This document shows, piece after piece, positions 1 through 11,393 of a stretch of DNA of 64,000 nt. The DNA is from Dacryopinax spathularia (taxonomy: Eukaryota > Basidiomycota > Dacrymycetes > Dacrymycetales > Dacrymycetaceae). The stretch's first letter is position 1. The number at the start of each line of letters is the position of its first letter. The notes beneath the pieces are model-generated. The model worked only from the letters and a program-made list of their open reading frames with translations. It was not told where the DNA came from and did no database searches. The position numbers and the translations under genes were made by a program. Where the stretch lies: contig JBBPFI010000003.1 of the NCBI GenBank assembly GCA_037974965.1, positions 1,302,001-1,366,000 on the forward strand, read 5' to 3'.

Positions 1-546
1 TTCTCCCAAGCCCGGTCGACGGCCGCTTGCGTTGTACGCTCGAGGGCTTTGACCTGCAAGCGGAGGAGCCTGAGCTCTTCGTTTTCTTCCGCTTTTGCCA
101 GCTCCAGAAGCTTCTCTGCCTCGCCCAGCTTCTCTGTTAGCTCAGCTATTCGCGTTTGTTGCCATGACACCACATCTCTTTCTCCCTCAGGCGGTGACTC
201 AGTAGCATCTTCATCCAGAAACAGTCGTATAGGTCGTGGAGCAAGACACTCAATCTCCGCCCTCCTAGCTGGCCATTTTCTGCACAAGTCGGTGACGAGC
301 TGTTTTGCCTCTGAGAGAGGGAGCGTGCCTTGGGAGGTCTCGATGGTGGAGCGACAAGTGGGACAGACGGGTTGTATACGGAGGGCGTGAGAGAGGCAGG
401 TGGAGCAGAAGGGATGGCCTGTAAATATGGATTAGGTGTTTCTGTGCAGCAGGCGACGTGGGGAGGCTGGTGAGCGTACCGCATGGAGTGCAAGCTATGA
501 ACCCATTTGTGCCTAACTCATCGAAGCATATTTGACATCGATACAT
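1..546 (-). CDS. RING-finger protein, 3' end outside window
   Basis: Two exons are visible: 546-481, an intron at 480-419 (donor GTACGC, acceptor TTTACAG), then an exon from 418 running off the window edge. Splicing completes a C3HC4 RING at the very N-terminus: CQIC, then CTPCGHPFCSTC, then CPTC. The intron falls inside the CGH of the RING, which makes the join convincing. After the RING comes a Leu/Glu/Lys-rich stretch (about residues 95-140) that looks like a coiled coil. RING proteins of this layout usually act as ubiquitin E3 ligases; the substrate cannot be inferred. The start is the first ATG, four residues before the first zinc ligand. The C-terminus is missing because of the window edge. 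RING identity is secure, specific function unknown. Confidence 0.82.
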
Positions 547-1426
547 ATTGTCATCGGTGGAGCGTTGTGGTTGTTGAGAGAGGGGCGGTGGACGGTGATG
601 GCACTGTTCGTCGTCGATGATACGCAGGACAATCAGTGAGCCGCAATGAACGACGCGGACGCGCACAGGCACGTGATCATTCTCGATCACTGGGCTGCCA
701 AGCCTGCTAAGGTCCGACGAACCCAATAAAGGCGCTCGGGTGGGACGTGCTCGTCTTGTAACCCACTCGCTCGTCTTACTCGGAATATCTATGAATGTCA
801 GACTTTTGTCGTAGATTGAAACTGCTGGACAAAGAGAGATAGTGTCGCTATGCATTGAACGCTCCCTTGAGACATTCGACGCTGGGAAACCACAACAACG
901 AGGAAATGGCTGACAGGAACAGCCAAAGCCACGTACAATACAACGCCAGCACCTACCGACAAACACATCCTGGATAACTGCTGGAGATGGCGGGAAGCAG
1001 GAGAACCTCTTCAGACTGGCTGAATATCTTGGCTTGCTCAAGGAAAAAAGCCTGATCGCCACATGCGGTGTTGGGGTTTGCCTCTAGTTCTTGGTCAACA
1101 TGCGTCTCGTTGCTCGTCTCTGTATCGTAGCTGCACTCGTATGGTGCGCGCGCGCGTTGAGTATTCCTCCGCTTGTCGAGGTACGTGAGTCTCGCTGAAA
1201 TTTTGTCGTTTTCGTTCATCGCCTGACTCGCCGGGAAGATGGCTGGCAAGCGCCGCCTCCGAGTCGTGGACCTTTCAGCCACCTTACCCTTAGGCACCTA
1301 AGCGGGACGGGGTGCGCAGAACACTAGTTGGCTTGGCAAAGCTGGCGCTTCCGACTCTCACATCATAGCGATAAATATGGCGGGCCGACCAGGGCTGGTA
1401 CATTCGATGTGCTTCTGTGGACTGAG
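547..1426. other. Divergent intergenic region, no gene seen
   Basis: This 880-bp spacer separates the RING gene (minus) from the secreted protein gene (plus) and must hold both promoters. Open frames here have no recognisable protein motif and no consistent splice pattern. A second signal-peptide-like start at 1100 is followed by a good donor at 1181, so an alternative upstream first exon for the next gene cannot be excluded. Confidence 0.5.
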
Positions 1427-2985
1427 ATGTGGCCGACAAGAGTTGGGATTGCTCTATGCACTGCGGCGTGGTTGGCTGCAGGGTTGACGGTGCCAAGGGT
1501 GAGTACCGATCCTCTGGCTACGTCGCCGCTTCTCATTAACGGGTATCCTAGGCCCTCATTACGGACGCTGAGTTCTTATTGGACAACAACCTGGACTCCG
1601 AAGGCTCCAACTCGGTCGGAGTGCGAACTAAACGTGACACGCAACCTTATGACGAATTTCTGGCCGCCAACGCCCAGGTTAACAGAGATCAAGACGAGCT
1701 TTACGCAGTCTTTAATGATGTGCGGCGAGGCAAGCCAAATGCCGATGAATACTTGAAGGCTGAGGAAGACTTGCGCTACATCCTTCAGAAATACCTCGAC
1801 CGCCTGCAAGCTACAATGGAGCTGGCGGACCAAGTGAGCGCCGGGGTGATGCACCAGATTCGTCGTCGCGAAAGGGAAGGCGAAAACCTGGAGAAGAGGC
1901 TCGATGCGGACGAGCTGAGATTTCTAATCCTTGTCACTCGAATGGATCAGATGGAGAAGCAGCTACGGGCACAAATGAAGAAGCTGCAAGACGCGAACGC
2001 GAGCGGATCGTCAAATGAACATTCGGTGGAGTACGCAAAGCTACAGGATATGTGGCAGAAGATGAACCAAGTCACGGATCTGGCTTCTGCTAAGGCGAAG
2101 AAGCTTGCCGATCAGAACAACGCAATTTTGCATCTCATTCAACGCGATGTCGAATTGCATGCTATCGAGCAGCGGGACGGAGCCTCCTACGCGGAGACGA
2201 AGCGCCAATCCTTGGATCCGTACGACCGCACGGTCGCCTTCCTGCAGGATATGGACGCTCTGGAACGGGACATCCGGACACTGTTTAGCCAGATCCAAGC
2301 CGATTCAGAGGGCACCGAGCAATACGCAACGGATGTCGCCAACCTCAATCTGCTCATGTCGACGTACAATGATTATCTGCAGAAGGCCGAGGCAGCGTCG
2401 CGGAACCTCGCTCCCAGCGGCGCCGGACGTCGAGATGTGCCAACGCCTTCCAAACACCTAGCGAAGCGCATACAACTTGCGGAGTTACTTGTACCGGCTG
2501 CGTTCTCCCGGCTTGACATCCAGCGCGAGACGCTAGTTGCGCAAGTAGAGCGCTTGCACCGCCAGACAGCGACATCCGACCAGTTGGCGTACGAGCAGGT
2601 CCAGCTGGAGTTACAGAAGCAGAAGCTGGCCCAGGTGACCGAGCTACTGTCTACGGCCATTGACAAGTTTATCGATATGACAAACGCAGTGATCGCCAAC
2701 GTGCAGCGAAGGGAGGCGCCCGCTACTCCAATAGTGAATTCAGGGTTGAATGAGCTCGACCCGGCAGACTTGATTCCTGAGAGTTTGGACGCAGTCTTCA
2801 AGCCACTGCAAGCGCAGATGAACCAGCTGCTTCGACGCATCCAGAGCAATCCGACTCCGAACCAAGCGGACATCCTGCAACTGCAACTCATCACGCAACA
2901 GTATGCGAACTTGATAGCCGTTGTTTCTGCGGTACAGAAGGGATATCTTGACGCTGTTAACGCAGTTCTAGAGAACATGGGCTGA
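1427..2985 (+). CDS. Secreted coiled-coil protein of unknown function
   Basis: Two exons (1427-1498 and 1552-2985) join in phase 0 to give about 501 residues. The first exon encodes a classical signal peptide beginning MWPTRVGIALCTAAWLAAG. About 25 residues after the likely cleavage site lies RTKR, a Kex2-type dibasic site, followed by DTQ. The rest is nearly all charged or Gln/Leu heptad-like sequence without Cys-rich or catalytic motifs, interrupted near residue 300 by a short Pro/Gly/Ala linker and near residue 400 by a loop. I recognise no family. The design (signal, propeptide, long coiled coil) suggests a cell-surface or secreted structural protein. A rival start at 1100 (MRLVARLCIVAALVWC) is also hydrophobic but needs a longer intron. 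Confidence 0.75.
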
Positions 2986-3190
2986 GAGTGGCGTCGAAAA
3001 GGTGCGGGTTTAGCCGTGTATTAGTGGGCCGGATATAGCGCGGGTAGAGATCCGGCTTTATCTCGTGTAATAAAATACAGTGGGCCACGATATCACGCGC
3101 CCGACCGATGGTTCCTATCCCAGAGCCAGCTGCGTAGGATTATTAGTACACAGGACAATTTCCCCCAGGAGGATATGCTTACATCCCCCT

Positions 3191-3460
3191 CTATTTCTCC
3201 TTAATCAATCGCTTCAATTCCTCCCTCAGGTCCCTCGGTACCGCAATCCAATCTTTCCTGGTTAGAGGCTCCTCAATCCTCAGGTTGCTCGGATACGGTT
3301 GGCCAGTCTCGAGGGCAATTTTTCTTCGCTCGACAAGCTTGGAAAGCACGGTAGGCAACTTGGACGGGTCAGGGGTCGGGACTGGCTGTTGACGGACGGC
3401 ATTCCGAGGAACTCGACTGCGCGGGAGAATGCGCGCAAACGCGGATAGTGAGGGCCGCAT
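3191..3460 (-). CDS. Small basic protein, probably mitochondrial
   Basis: Single-exon frame of 89 residues. The first 25 residues are rich in Arg, Ser and Ala with no acidic residue (MRPSLSAFARILPRSRVPR), typical of a mitochondrial presequence. The C-terminal half ends in WIAVPRDLREELKRLIKEK, an amphipathic charged helix. The size and basic character would fit a small mitochondrial ribosomal or assembly factor, but I do not recognise the family. It lies between two plus-strand genes and shares its upstream spacer with the DUF1640 gene. Confidence 0.6.
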   Translation of the reverse strand: MRPSLSAFARILPRSRVPRNAVRQQPVPTPDPSKLPTVLSKLVERRKIALETGQPYPSNLRIEEPLTRKDWIAVPRDLREELKRLIKEK

Positions 3461-3769
3461 CTTCTACTGTTCCTCCTATACAAATATTCAGTAACTTACC
3501 AATTCGATAGTGTTGTATTCACCTTCGTCGAAAGTCACTTTTGAGGTGTGTTTCCTGAAAGAGCACTATCGTCCGCCACTTTTGGTATTACCCTGAAATT
3601 CCAAGCGCGGTGCACAGCCGCTAAGCGCGCTTTGTCGTCGACGGGTGTCGTCGACAGTGGACGCAACGAGGACGACATTCCCCAACAACGAGCAGCACCG
3701 CACACTCTAATTCTTGTAACTCCCATATTACTTTCAAAGTACCGATCAAATTTCTCATCCTGGGATACC
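3461..3769. promoter_or_regulatory. Divergent promoter spacer
   Basis: A 309-bp spacer lies between the divergent starts of the small mitochondrial-looking protein and the DUF1640 gene. Both products look mitochondrial, so shared control is possible. The short open frames inside have no family features. No clear TATA box was seen. Confidence 0.4.
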
Positions 3770-4812
3770 ATGGCAAGCATACTACGGGCAGGTCCATCCA
3801 CAATATCAGCAATATCTCGGGGTACGCTGGCCGTACTTTGTGTCTCAAGCCACCCCTAACTCCAGTTTACAGCCCGTGCCTTCCCTTCCCGTCCATTACT
3901 CGCCTCTCTTCCCCCTGTTAGTCGTAGGAACCTACATAGAACTCCAGCACCGCATGCAGCACACTTTGACACGCACCGGTTTGTTGAGCGGCTAGAACAG
4001 GAGGGTTTGACGCGCCAGCAAGCTGAGGGCGTCATGGGTGCGATGGCTGATGTGGTCGACGAGAGTATAAGAAATATGATGGAGAGCATGGTTACAAAGG
4101 CTGAGCAGGAAAAGGTCCGTGCTTCTTCCTCGCTCATGTATTCAAGTGATGTTCTCCTCCTACGTTCCTTCGCGAGGGGATACCGTGTGTCTCATTTAGC
4201 TGCAACTCTATCTACGATGCGCTGGCGAATCTTTGAGCTGACAGATGGACAGTATCTCTATACCCAGAAGGTCGACTTCGCTGCACTGAAATCAGAAATG
4301 CAAATGCTCGAGAAGAATGACCTCTCTCAAATGAAGGCCGACGCAGACCGGCTTTCAGCGGATGTTGAGCGACTCAAGCAGCGGTTAAGGGAAGAGATCG
4401 CCCGAACACAGGCAGGCGTCAGGCTGGATCTGAATCTCGAGAAAGGCCGGTTAAGAGATGAGACGAGCGCCCAGGAACAGAAGGTGCGAGAGGTGGACAC
4501 AAGGATCGAGAGTGAAATTGCGGCATTAAGGACAGCCATTGAAACCTCTAAGGTGCGCTGGATTCAACGCGTGCTATATACAAAGAGCGCGAAGCTAATA
4601 AGAGTTCGGAACAGCAAAATACTCTTCAGTATTTGGTCACGGTCGCTACAGGTTGTTGCGCCTTACTCATGGCATACTTACGGTTCAGGAGTAAGCAGAA
4701 TTTTTCCGAGTTTTACCGCCCGCAATTTAATGGCTCTATACAGTGTAACGAAATCCTTTTTGACTCAGCATATGTATTGGGCGGTAACGGAGAGAGATTC
4801 GAAGAATTATAG
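3770..4812 (+). CDS. DUF1640 / CCDC90-MCUR1 family mitochondrial membrane protein
   Basis: Exons 3770-3821, 3873-4114 and 4253-4552 are clear; a last exon carries the membrane helix near 4640-4690. The protein starts with an Arg/Ser-rich mitochondrial presequence. The family core RFVERLEQEGLTRQQAEGVM follows, then a long coiled coil, then a hydrophobic helix beginning YLVTVATGCCALLMAYLRF. This order matches fungal Fmp32-like proteins and animal CCDC90/MCUR1, inner-membrane proteins linked to respiratory-complex assembly or calcium uniporter regulation. The 3' end is ambiguous: read-through ends at TAG 4810-4812, while splicing at a GTAAGC donor just after the helix would end at TAA 4746-4748. 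Either way it stops before the convergent ZW10 gene. Confidence 0.82.
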
Positions 4813-4868
4813 TTTGGGTATCAAGATAATTCGGAGGAAGAATTTTACGGTCACGGGTATGAGACCGA

Positions 4869-7800
4869 CTATGCATTACGCGGGCCAGGATGGCCAGCCA
4901 GAACCATGTCGACCGTCTCTGCTCGCTTCGGCGTGTCCGCAAACAGCGCACGCAACAGTGATGCGATCTCTTGCACATCGAAATCAACTAGCATGCCCTC
5001 CGTGAAGAATTCCTTGAAGTCCGCCATGGATGCTTCCTATATTTGAGCGTCAGCGTGACAGAAGCAGTGCAAGCGGAATCTGTATACGAGTAATGTTGAA
5101 AGGTAGTTGAACTTGAACCAAGATGGCACGTATAATGCGATATCCGATGTCTAGAAGGCATCCATAACTGTTTGCAGAACACCGATTGTTGGGCTCACCA
5201 TTCCAGGGGCCTTAACAAACAGCTCCTCTACTCGATGCATCATCACGCACAGAGCGCTCAGACGATGTGACTCAGTCTCAGTGATGTCAGGAAGACGGAG
5301 GATCGCCTCCATGATGCTTCGCAACGCGCTGTCCACTACGGCTCCCATAACCTTGGCATAGTTTGCGAACGTCATAAGAGGCTACGCAGACACTCAGCAC
5401 GGCAAATCTGCTTCGGGATGGCCTTTCTCACCTGCCATTCTTTGGACAGAGTTTGACAACGCGCCAACACACTCTCCACAGCTCGATGGCACTTAACCGC
5501 ACTAGCGTCATTCGCCGTGTCCGCGAATCCCGCGGCCGGAATCAAGGCCTCTTGAATACGTCTAATCTGCTGACTCTGAAATTTTGGTGAGCGGCGAAGT
5601 GAGGAAAAAGGGGCTGAATGCATACCGTGCTCATGATTAACGCCCGTGTGCTGGTTCCATCAAGCTTCCGCACGACCTCGGGTAACTTCGTCGCGTCATT
5701 ATGGGAAGAAAGATGTGCTGCCAGCTTTTCAACCTCCTTTGCGAGATACCTGCAATCATTCGACACGATGACATATCGAGGCGATGCCACATCTTCTTGA
5801 GGCAGCGCTCGATACAGATCGAAAAGGGATGAAGAGGTTGACATGAGAAGCGTTCCAGTTGGCGGGTGTCGTTTTGGTATTTCTCTATAACACCGTAAGA
5901 ACAATCCGGCCATATATGAAGATGGGCCAGCTTACGGATGCACGAGTAATTGTTTTGACTCTTCTAAGCATGTCCTTCCGACGTCCAGAACAGCTTGCGC
6001 GTGTTGAGAAACGGTATACGTCCGCTTGCCTGCGTACTGCACTGAGGGGTGTTCAACAGGTTTTTCTCTGGCAGGGGCTTGGGGCGCCTGTCGTGGAGGT
6101 TGCTTGTCTCGAGCCGGCTGGAGGGAAACCTCCTCGCTGTTCGTTGCTGCTTGCCTCCCTCGATTCGCGCGTTTCTCGAGTTTGCTAGCCGCTCTAGGAG
6201 CGCTCTGTCCGTTCGTTTTGGGAGGCGGTGCTGGCAAATCCCAGGGGTCATCCTCATCTTCGACATTCTCGTTGTTCGTCGTACCATCTTCCCAGCCCCA
6301 GTTGGCGGAATCGTCTGGTACGGCTTGCATCTTCGGTTCTTCGAAATCCCACGTCTCCGTCTCGGCACTTTCATCTGACTGGTCCGGGGCCGACGGAGGG
6401 TTGTCTGTAGACAGCGATGATTGCGCATCATCGAAATCCCAGCTTGACTGGTCATCTTCTTGATGTGATACCGAGGGTGCCGTAGAAGCCGGTCTCGCCA
6501 TGGGAACCTGGGATTTGTGCGGCAAGACAGCTTCTGGCGCTTCAGAAGTTTCTTCTGCTTCGAAATATCGCGCGACACCGTCAAGAATAATACCTCGTGC
6601 CTGGTCGAGGAGCGCTTGGCGGCGAGCTCGCTCGTAATGCAAGCCAACGTCATCGGCCCACTCCTTGATAGTTGCCGTATTTCCAAACTTTTTCTCAAGT
6701 TCAACGGCTTCGTGCAGAAGCTTCAAGAATGGCGGGAGTGCCGGCAGAGACTGCGGCATAGAAGGGATGATGACATGCTTCAACAATGAGCTGGAGACGT
6801 CGAGTCGCAAGCTAGCCATGATGGGCATGGGTAATCTCGTTTTGAGGAAGTCCAGAATCCGTTCCAGATTGAACAGTATGGAACCCGAAGCCGTTGATTC
6901 GGGTGAGATAGTCAATGTATCCGCATTGACAAACACAGCAGCAGACATCGTTTGAACCGGTTCGAAGACGCGGGACATGATGTCCTTCCGCAGCGATGCA
7001 GCGATCGCGTCAACCGTGCCAGTCCTCATAGCGGATACAATAGCGGAGAGTTCTAGCGTGCGCGTCCAACCCGGGACTGTTCAAATAATCAGTTGACGGG
7101 GTCCGCCACAGCGAAAATCGCGTACGCTTCACAGAGTGTTGTAGTCGCAAAGTTGTCTCACGCGCATTGACTGCGACATGAACGGCATTATGATAAGCTT
7201 TGCCCAGCTGTTCCTGAATGCTATCGTCGGTTGCCCTAAATCGTGCCTGCAACCAGTCAGAATTTTTCCGAGGGATGCTGCGAAGCGGGAGATATGACCA
7301 CTAACCAGCAATTCGCTCCAAAGCTTGCTTCCTGGGAAAAGTCCTTCTCTGTCGGCTCTTGAAAGCACCTCTGACAGGTTTTGGCAGACTTGAGAAGCGC
7401 TTGGCAAATCCCCCTCTCTCGTCTTGGTCGCCACAGTCTCCAGTTGGGCAAAAGAGGTGAGGAACGTGTCGAGTGCCTTGGTCCTGCAGAAGGCATCGCT
7501 TTGTGACTGGGCCACCGTCTTATGAGTGGCCAATCTCTTCAGGAGCACCGGAAGTAGTCCAGCCTAGAGTTACAGTCAGTCGTGCTGCAATATACTAGCA
7601 TATATCGTCCAACGTTAGCATCACTTAGCCTTTCATCCAGGTCCCGAACCTCATTGCTGAGTTTTGACGTTTGGTTCGAAAGGTCTTCGGCCAACCGCCT
7701 GTGATGGTCGAAAGCCACGGGGTCCTTTTTTATATGAGAATACAGTAGTTTCTTTGAACAGCGTGTCCATGAGCAGCCAGCCAGTAATGGTACAGAAGTG

Positions 7801-7998
7801 GCTCACCTTCGTGTCGGTTATTGCGCGATTGAGCTCCTCGACGCATTTACGTGCTACGGCTGAGCTGAGCTGAGGCAAAGGCTTCGCCACATCCCGCAGT
7901 ATTCTTTGCGCGGTGGACGGTTGTTGGGTGGCATAGCCGTCGTGTACATCACCGAGCGGGCCCGCACGAGGAAGATGTTGAGGCAACGGGAAGGCCAT
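4869..7998 (-). CDS. ZW10/Dsl1-family vesicle-tether subunit
   Basis: About nine exons. N-terminal segments include DPVAFDHHRRLAEDLSNQTS. The middle contains the ZW10-like stretch PSMPQSLPALPPFLKLLHEA followed by EWADDVGLHYERARRQALLD. The C-terminus (FFTEGMLVDFDVQEIASLLR and ALFADTPKRAETV) matches the conserved ZW10 tail. ZW10/Dsl1 is a subunit of the NRZ/Dsl1 complex that tethers COPI vesicles at the ER; animal ZW10 also acts at kinetochores. Between the middle and C-terminal parts lies an acidic, disordered segment with repeated Trp motifs (SSWDFDD, ETWDFEEP, NWGWEDG, DPWDLP; plus-strand 6235-6450). It resembles the coatomer-binding lasso of yeast Dsl1. The stop (TAG, 4869-4871) is only 57-120 bp from the end of the convergent DUF1640 gene. 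Confidence 0.82.
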
Positions 7999-8085
7999 GG
8001 GTGCTCGCTCTCACAGTATGTTGGACGCGGAGACCAAAGGAGCTGAGCTCGTGGCTGTGCGGAAGCCCAAGTGACCGTCCGTGTC

Positions 8086-8670
8086 GAGAAAATTGCTATA
8101 TTGACCCCTCTGCGGAGGCGTTGTTGCTACAATGACCCCGGAGGCGGATTTTGCTATTGTAACCCCTAGGGTCCTCCTAGTTAAGTATGTTAATTTGTAT
8201 TATTTGCCCTGTTATCAGCAAAAATAGTAGCTTGAGCCAAGAACTCCAGATAAGCGCTAAAAAATAAAAGAGGAAAAAAAACGCAAATGGTTGTGAGATG
8301 TGGAGGAGGCTTTTCTGAGGTGCACTTCCAGGATTAGTGGCCATGTAAGGTCATCAAAAGCTTCTAAGTAAGTACGCAAAATTATCATAAAACCCTTATT
8401 GTAAGTGTGGGGTTGGAGCCCTTATTCATGTATCTTTCCCTTTATAACGGTAATCTCCTCTCCGGAATTACTGCTGAATTTACTGGTGCTTTTGCATGTA
8501 AATTTCAGGAAGAGATCCTTACAATTATATTTTATTTCCGCTAATGGAGGTTGTAATTACGACTTAACACGGCTAATGTCCGGACCCTAGGGGTCAGAAT
8601 AGCAAAATCCGCCTCCGGGGTCATTGTAGCAACAACGCCTCCGCAGAGGGGTCAATATAGCAATTTTCTC
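8086..8670. mobile_element. Non-autonomous DNA transposon (MITE), Mutator-like
   Basis: A 585-bp element with 89-bp terminal inverted repeats that differ at only two positions. The termini read GAGAAAATTGCTATATTGAC inward. It is flanked by a perfect 9-bp direct repeat GTCCGTGTC (8077-8085 and 8671-8679). Nine-base target duplications with long TIRs are the signature of Mutator/MULE elements. The AT-rich interior has no transposase frame, so it must have been moved in trans. Near-identity of the TIRs and an intact target duplication suggest a recent insertion. It sits in the shared upstream spacer of the ZW10 and Clr2 genes, 88 bp from the ZW10 start. Confidence 0.88.
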
Positions 8671-8837
8671 GTCCGTGTCTTTACGTAATCAGATTGGCTT
8701 GTGATTATCAGAAGCTGCTCATGAAAGACGCGCCTCGCGAGTTGCCCTCGCGAATCCCGCTGTACCTTCCCTCCTCAGATTTGTTCCCCGTCTCCGGTCA
8801 CGAACATACCCAATCATAATCTCTCTCCCAAACCATC

Positions 8838-10776
8838 ATGTCGAGCTCCAAACTACCCTTCCCTATGCCTGTGAATGGTATCATTCACTTCCCTAGGACA
8901 GACGGGTCTCCTGAATGTCGACCCACGCTCACCAAAGAAAACGCTCCTGCGGGCGTTTACAACTATCATGAACTCATCGATCCCAACGAGGAAAGACATA
9001 AGAGATGGAGACAGAAAGTCGGATTTTACTTGATCAAACTGCTGGAGAAGTATATTAAGAGTAAACGGCTCACCACTGGCCTTACCACATGCTAACGTCC
9101 TTCCAAGCCAACCCATACATGTCGTACACAATAGCCGAGTTTCCGGAACATTATGGCCTCTATACCAAGCCCAGAATGACTGGAGCAACGGAAGATCGCG
9201 ACGATCTGTATCTATACGGTATGCCTAACATCCTTTTTTTGCTCAGGACCTCTCAACTGAATAAATTGTCCAAACAGGTTCTAAATATGTTAACAATTTC
9301 CGCTCCCCTCGAGAATTTGTCTTTCATGCTTACTGGCTCATGACGGACCCTACACTCAATAACAAAAATTGCGAGTGTACTTGGTGCTCCGGAACGCCGC
9401 AAAAGGAGCTCAGCAAGCGCCTCGGTGCCAGTGTCGATCACTACAGTGACGGCACGAACAAGCATAGAGGTCAACCGCGAGCGGATTTTCGGGAAGATGC
9501 ACGCGACACCCCGCCCGCGTCGCCCATTGAACCACCTGGAAGGGTAGCGCAGGATCACTTGCGCGATCATCCACCTCATCGTGTCGGCGAGCTTGTCTGG
9601 GCCCAGCTACGGCCACCAATCCGAGGAGAATCGGACAACCAGGTGATTGATTGCTGGCCTGGGGTTGTGCTAGAGATCAGGCCGCGCGTGGTCCGCACTG
9701 AAACGGGCTTGGACCGGCAGACCGGACTGAAGTTGAGGCTACTTGGCACCCTTTATGATACCATCATTGACGCCTTCGATACTGTCCCCTATCACGCCTA
9801 CAACATACCCAGATCCCTGCACAACTACATCTCAAATACGAAACCCGAGAATGTGTCTGACGAAGCCTCCTATGATCGATTATCGGATATCAAGCTGTTT
9901 ATCGATAGCGCGTTCGACAAGCGCCCGAGACAAGCCACGTTCGACCAAGTATGGCCGGCCTTCATCATCGGCCGCGTCATGACCTACCGGCTTGCCGATC
10001 GCTGGACTCTAGCACGCATCTCGGCGGACCCCACACGGCCGACTACGCCACGAACTCCGGCGCCACAGAGTGCTGCTCCAGCAGCGCAGAAGGACATGCC
10101 TTGGGACTCCATTTGGTGGGGCGCAGAATGCATATGGGTGGGCGATCTCATACGATTGCGTACTACTGCGTTACAAGACAGCCCGCTCCTGCGCTTCGTC
10201 TCGCCGGGAGCAGAAACGCGATGCCTGTTTTTGAAGCTCGACAAAATCCAGACATCCAAAGCTACGAGTCCAGCCCATGTCTGGCTCACCGGGACGCTCT
10301 ACGAAACAGTTCCGGATAATGGTGACGAAGAGGAGGCCGCCGTTGAGCCAGCAAAACCAGAGGGAGTGGACGCATCGTCTTTGAACGGTCTTGTTGCGCT
10401 CTCCACAGAGCCGGAATTCCCAGCGGCAGCAGCCACAGCATCTCTTCCTGACCCTCCAATGGGCTTCCGTTTCAAGCCAGTACTCGCATCCACACACATG
10501 TGCTACGTCCAACTAACCCACGTAGCCGGACGCTACTATCCCCACCTCGAGTTCTCGCCCCTCTTGACCAGCACAAGAGCAACAAATGAAGTTCGCCCTC
10601 CGCAGATCCTATCCCTTGCAGGATACGCGCCAGCCGACGTACATCCACAAATGCTGCCGGGTCACCACCAGTCTCGCAAGAACATGTGGGAAGAGCTGGA
10701 GGGGCAGGCCAAGGCTTTCCTGTTGAACCGGTTCATTTCTGCGAGTCGACCGCTGAAGCCCGAACCGAGGAGATGA
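8838..10776 (+). CDS. CLR2: Clr2-type transcriptional silencing protein
   Basis: Three exons (8838-9060, 9108-9218, 9278-10776) join in frame to 610 residues. The N-terminal module holds YTIAEFPEHYGLY, then LYLYGSKYVNNFRSPREFVF, then the cysteine cluster CECTWCSG. This pattern is what I recall for the cryptic loci regulator 2 domain. In fission yeast Clr2 is part of SHREC, the HDAC/remodeller complex that silences heterochromatin in the nucleus. The rest has a chromo-barrel or BAH-like feel (HRVGELVWAQLRPP; WWGAECIWVGDLIRLR) and ends with a basic tail. The two small introns are supported because they restore the conserved LYG-SKY and NPYMSY junctions. The gene starts 167 bp after a recent MITE insertion. 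Confidence 0.8.
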
Positions 10777-11393
10777 GGAGAGATTCGGCAGCACCTGCAC
10801 AGGCTGCGCATTTTTACATATGAAATCGTCAGACAGCATTCCTCTGCCTGTACGCTTGCAACTGTATCATTTTCTTAAACCACCGTGTAGCCCCTGAAAA
10901 GGTAGCGCCAATAATCATAGCAAAGCAATTCAAATGATCAGATCTTCCATTATCTTTCCATAGTCAACGCTGCCTATCCAGTTCACGGAATGATCAGGCG
11001 CAACTCGATGGCAAAACAATCGGATAGGATAATTTGGTGGGCGGATGTCAAAACGTACCGGACTGAGAAGCCACCTACATCAGTTAACCCAGCATAATAA
11101 AAATCTAATCAAAAGAAGCAGACGTGACAATAGCTCCCTGGCCAAATGCGCCGTCCCGCGATAAGGAAGGGCGGAAAAGATGCGTCCAAAATCCGTCCAA
11201 ATGACAATGCGACCAAGGCGGTACTTGTTACCCTTGGCAGACCCACCGTCTGCCAAACGCAAAGCATTGCTGCCTAACCGCAACGATCGATGCGAACCGC
11301 AGCCGAATTCATCTGCCCTGGTCACACAAGTTGCCAGAACAGGAGAAACCGGCAAAGAGAAGCAGACACACGGTAAAGTCCCGAACAAGCCGC
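10777..11393. other. Convergent 3' spacer, nothing recognised
   Basis: A 617-bp spacer lies between the stop of the Clr2 gene and the stop of the LRR-like gene. It should hold both 3' UTRs. I found no coding frame with family features, no tRNA and no repeat here. Confidence 0.5.

Noticed and set aside
265-1062. 265-residue minus-strand open frame upstream of the RING exon
   Set aside because: It runs through the RING gene's intron in the wrong frame after exon 1, and the upstream part is Arg/Ser-rich with no motif. The spliced RING model is better.
2373-2978. 201-residue minus-strand open frame
   Set aside because: Antisense shadow of the secreted coiled-coil gene.
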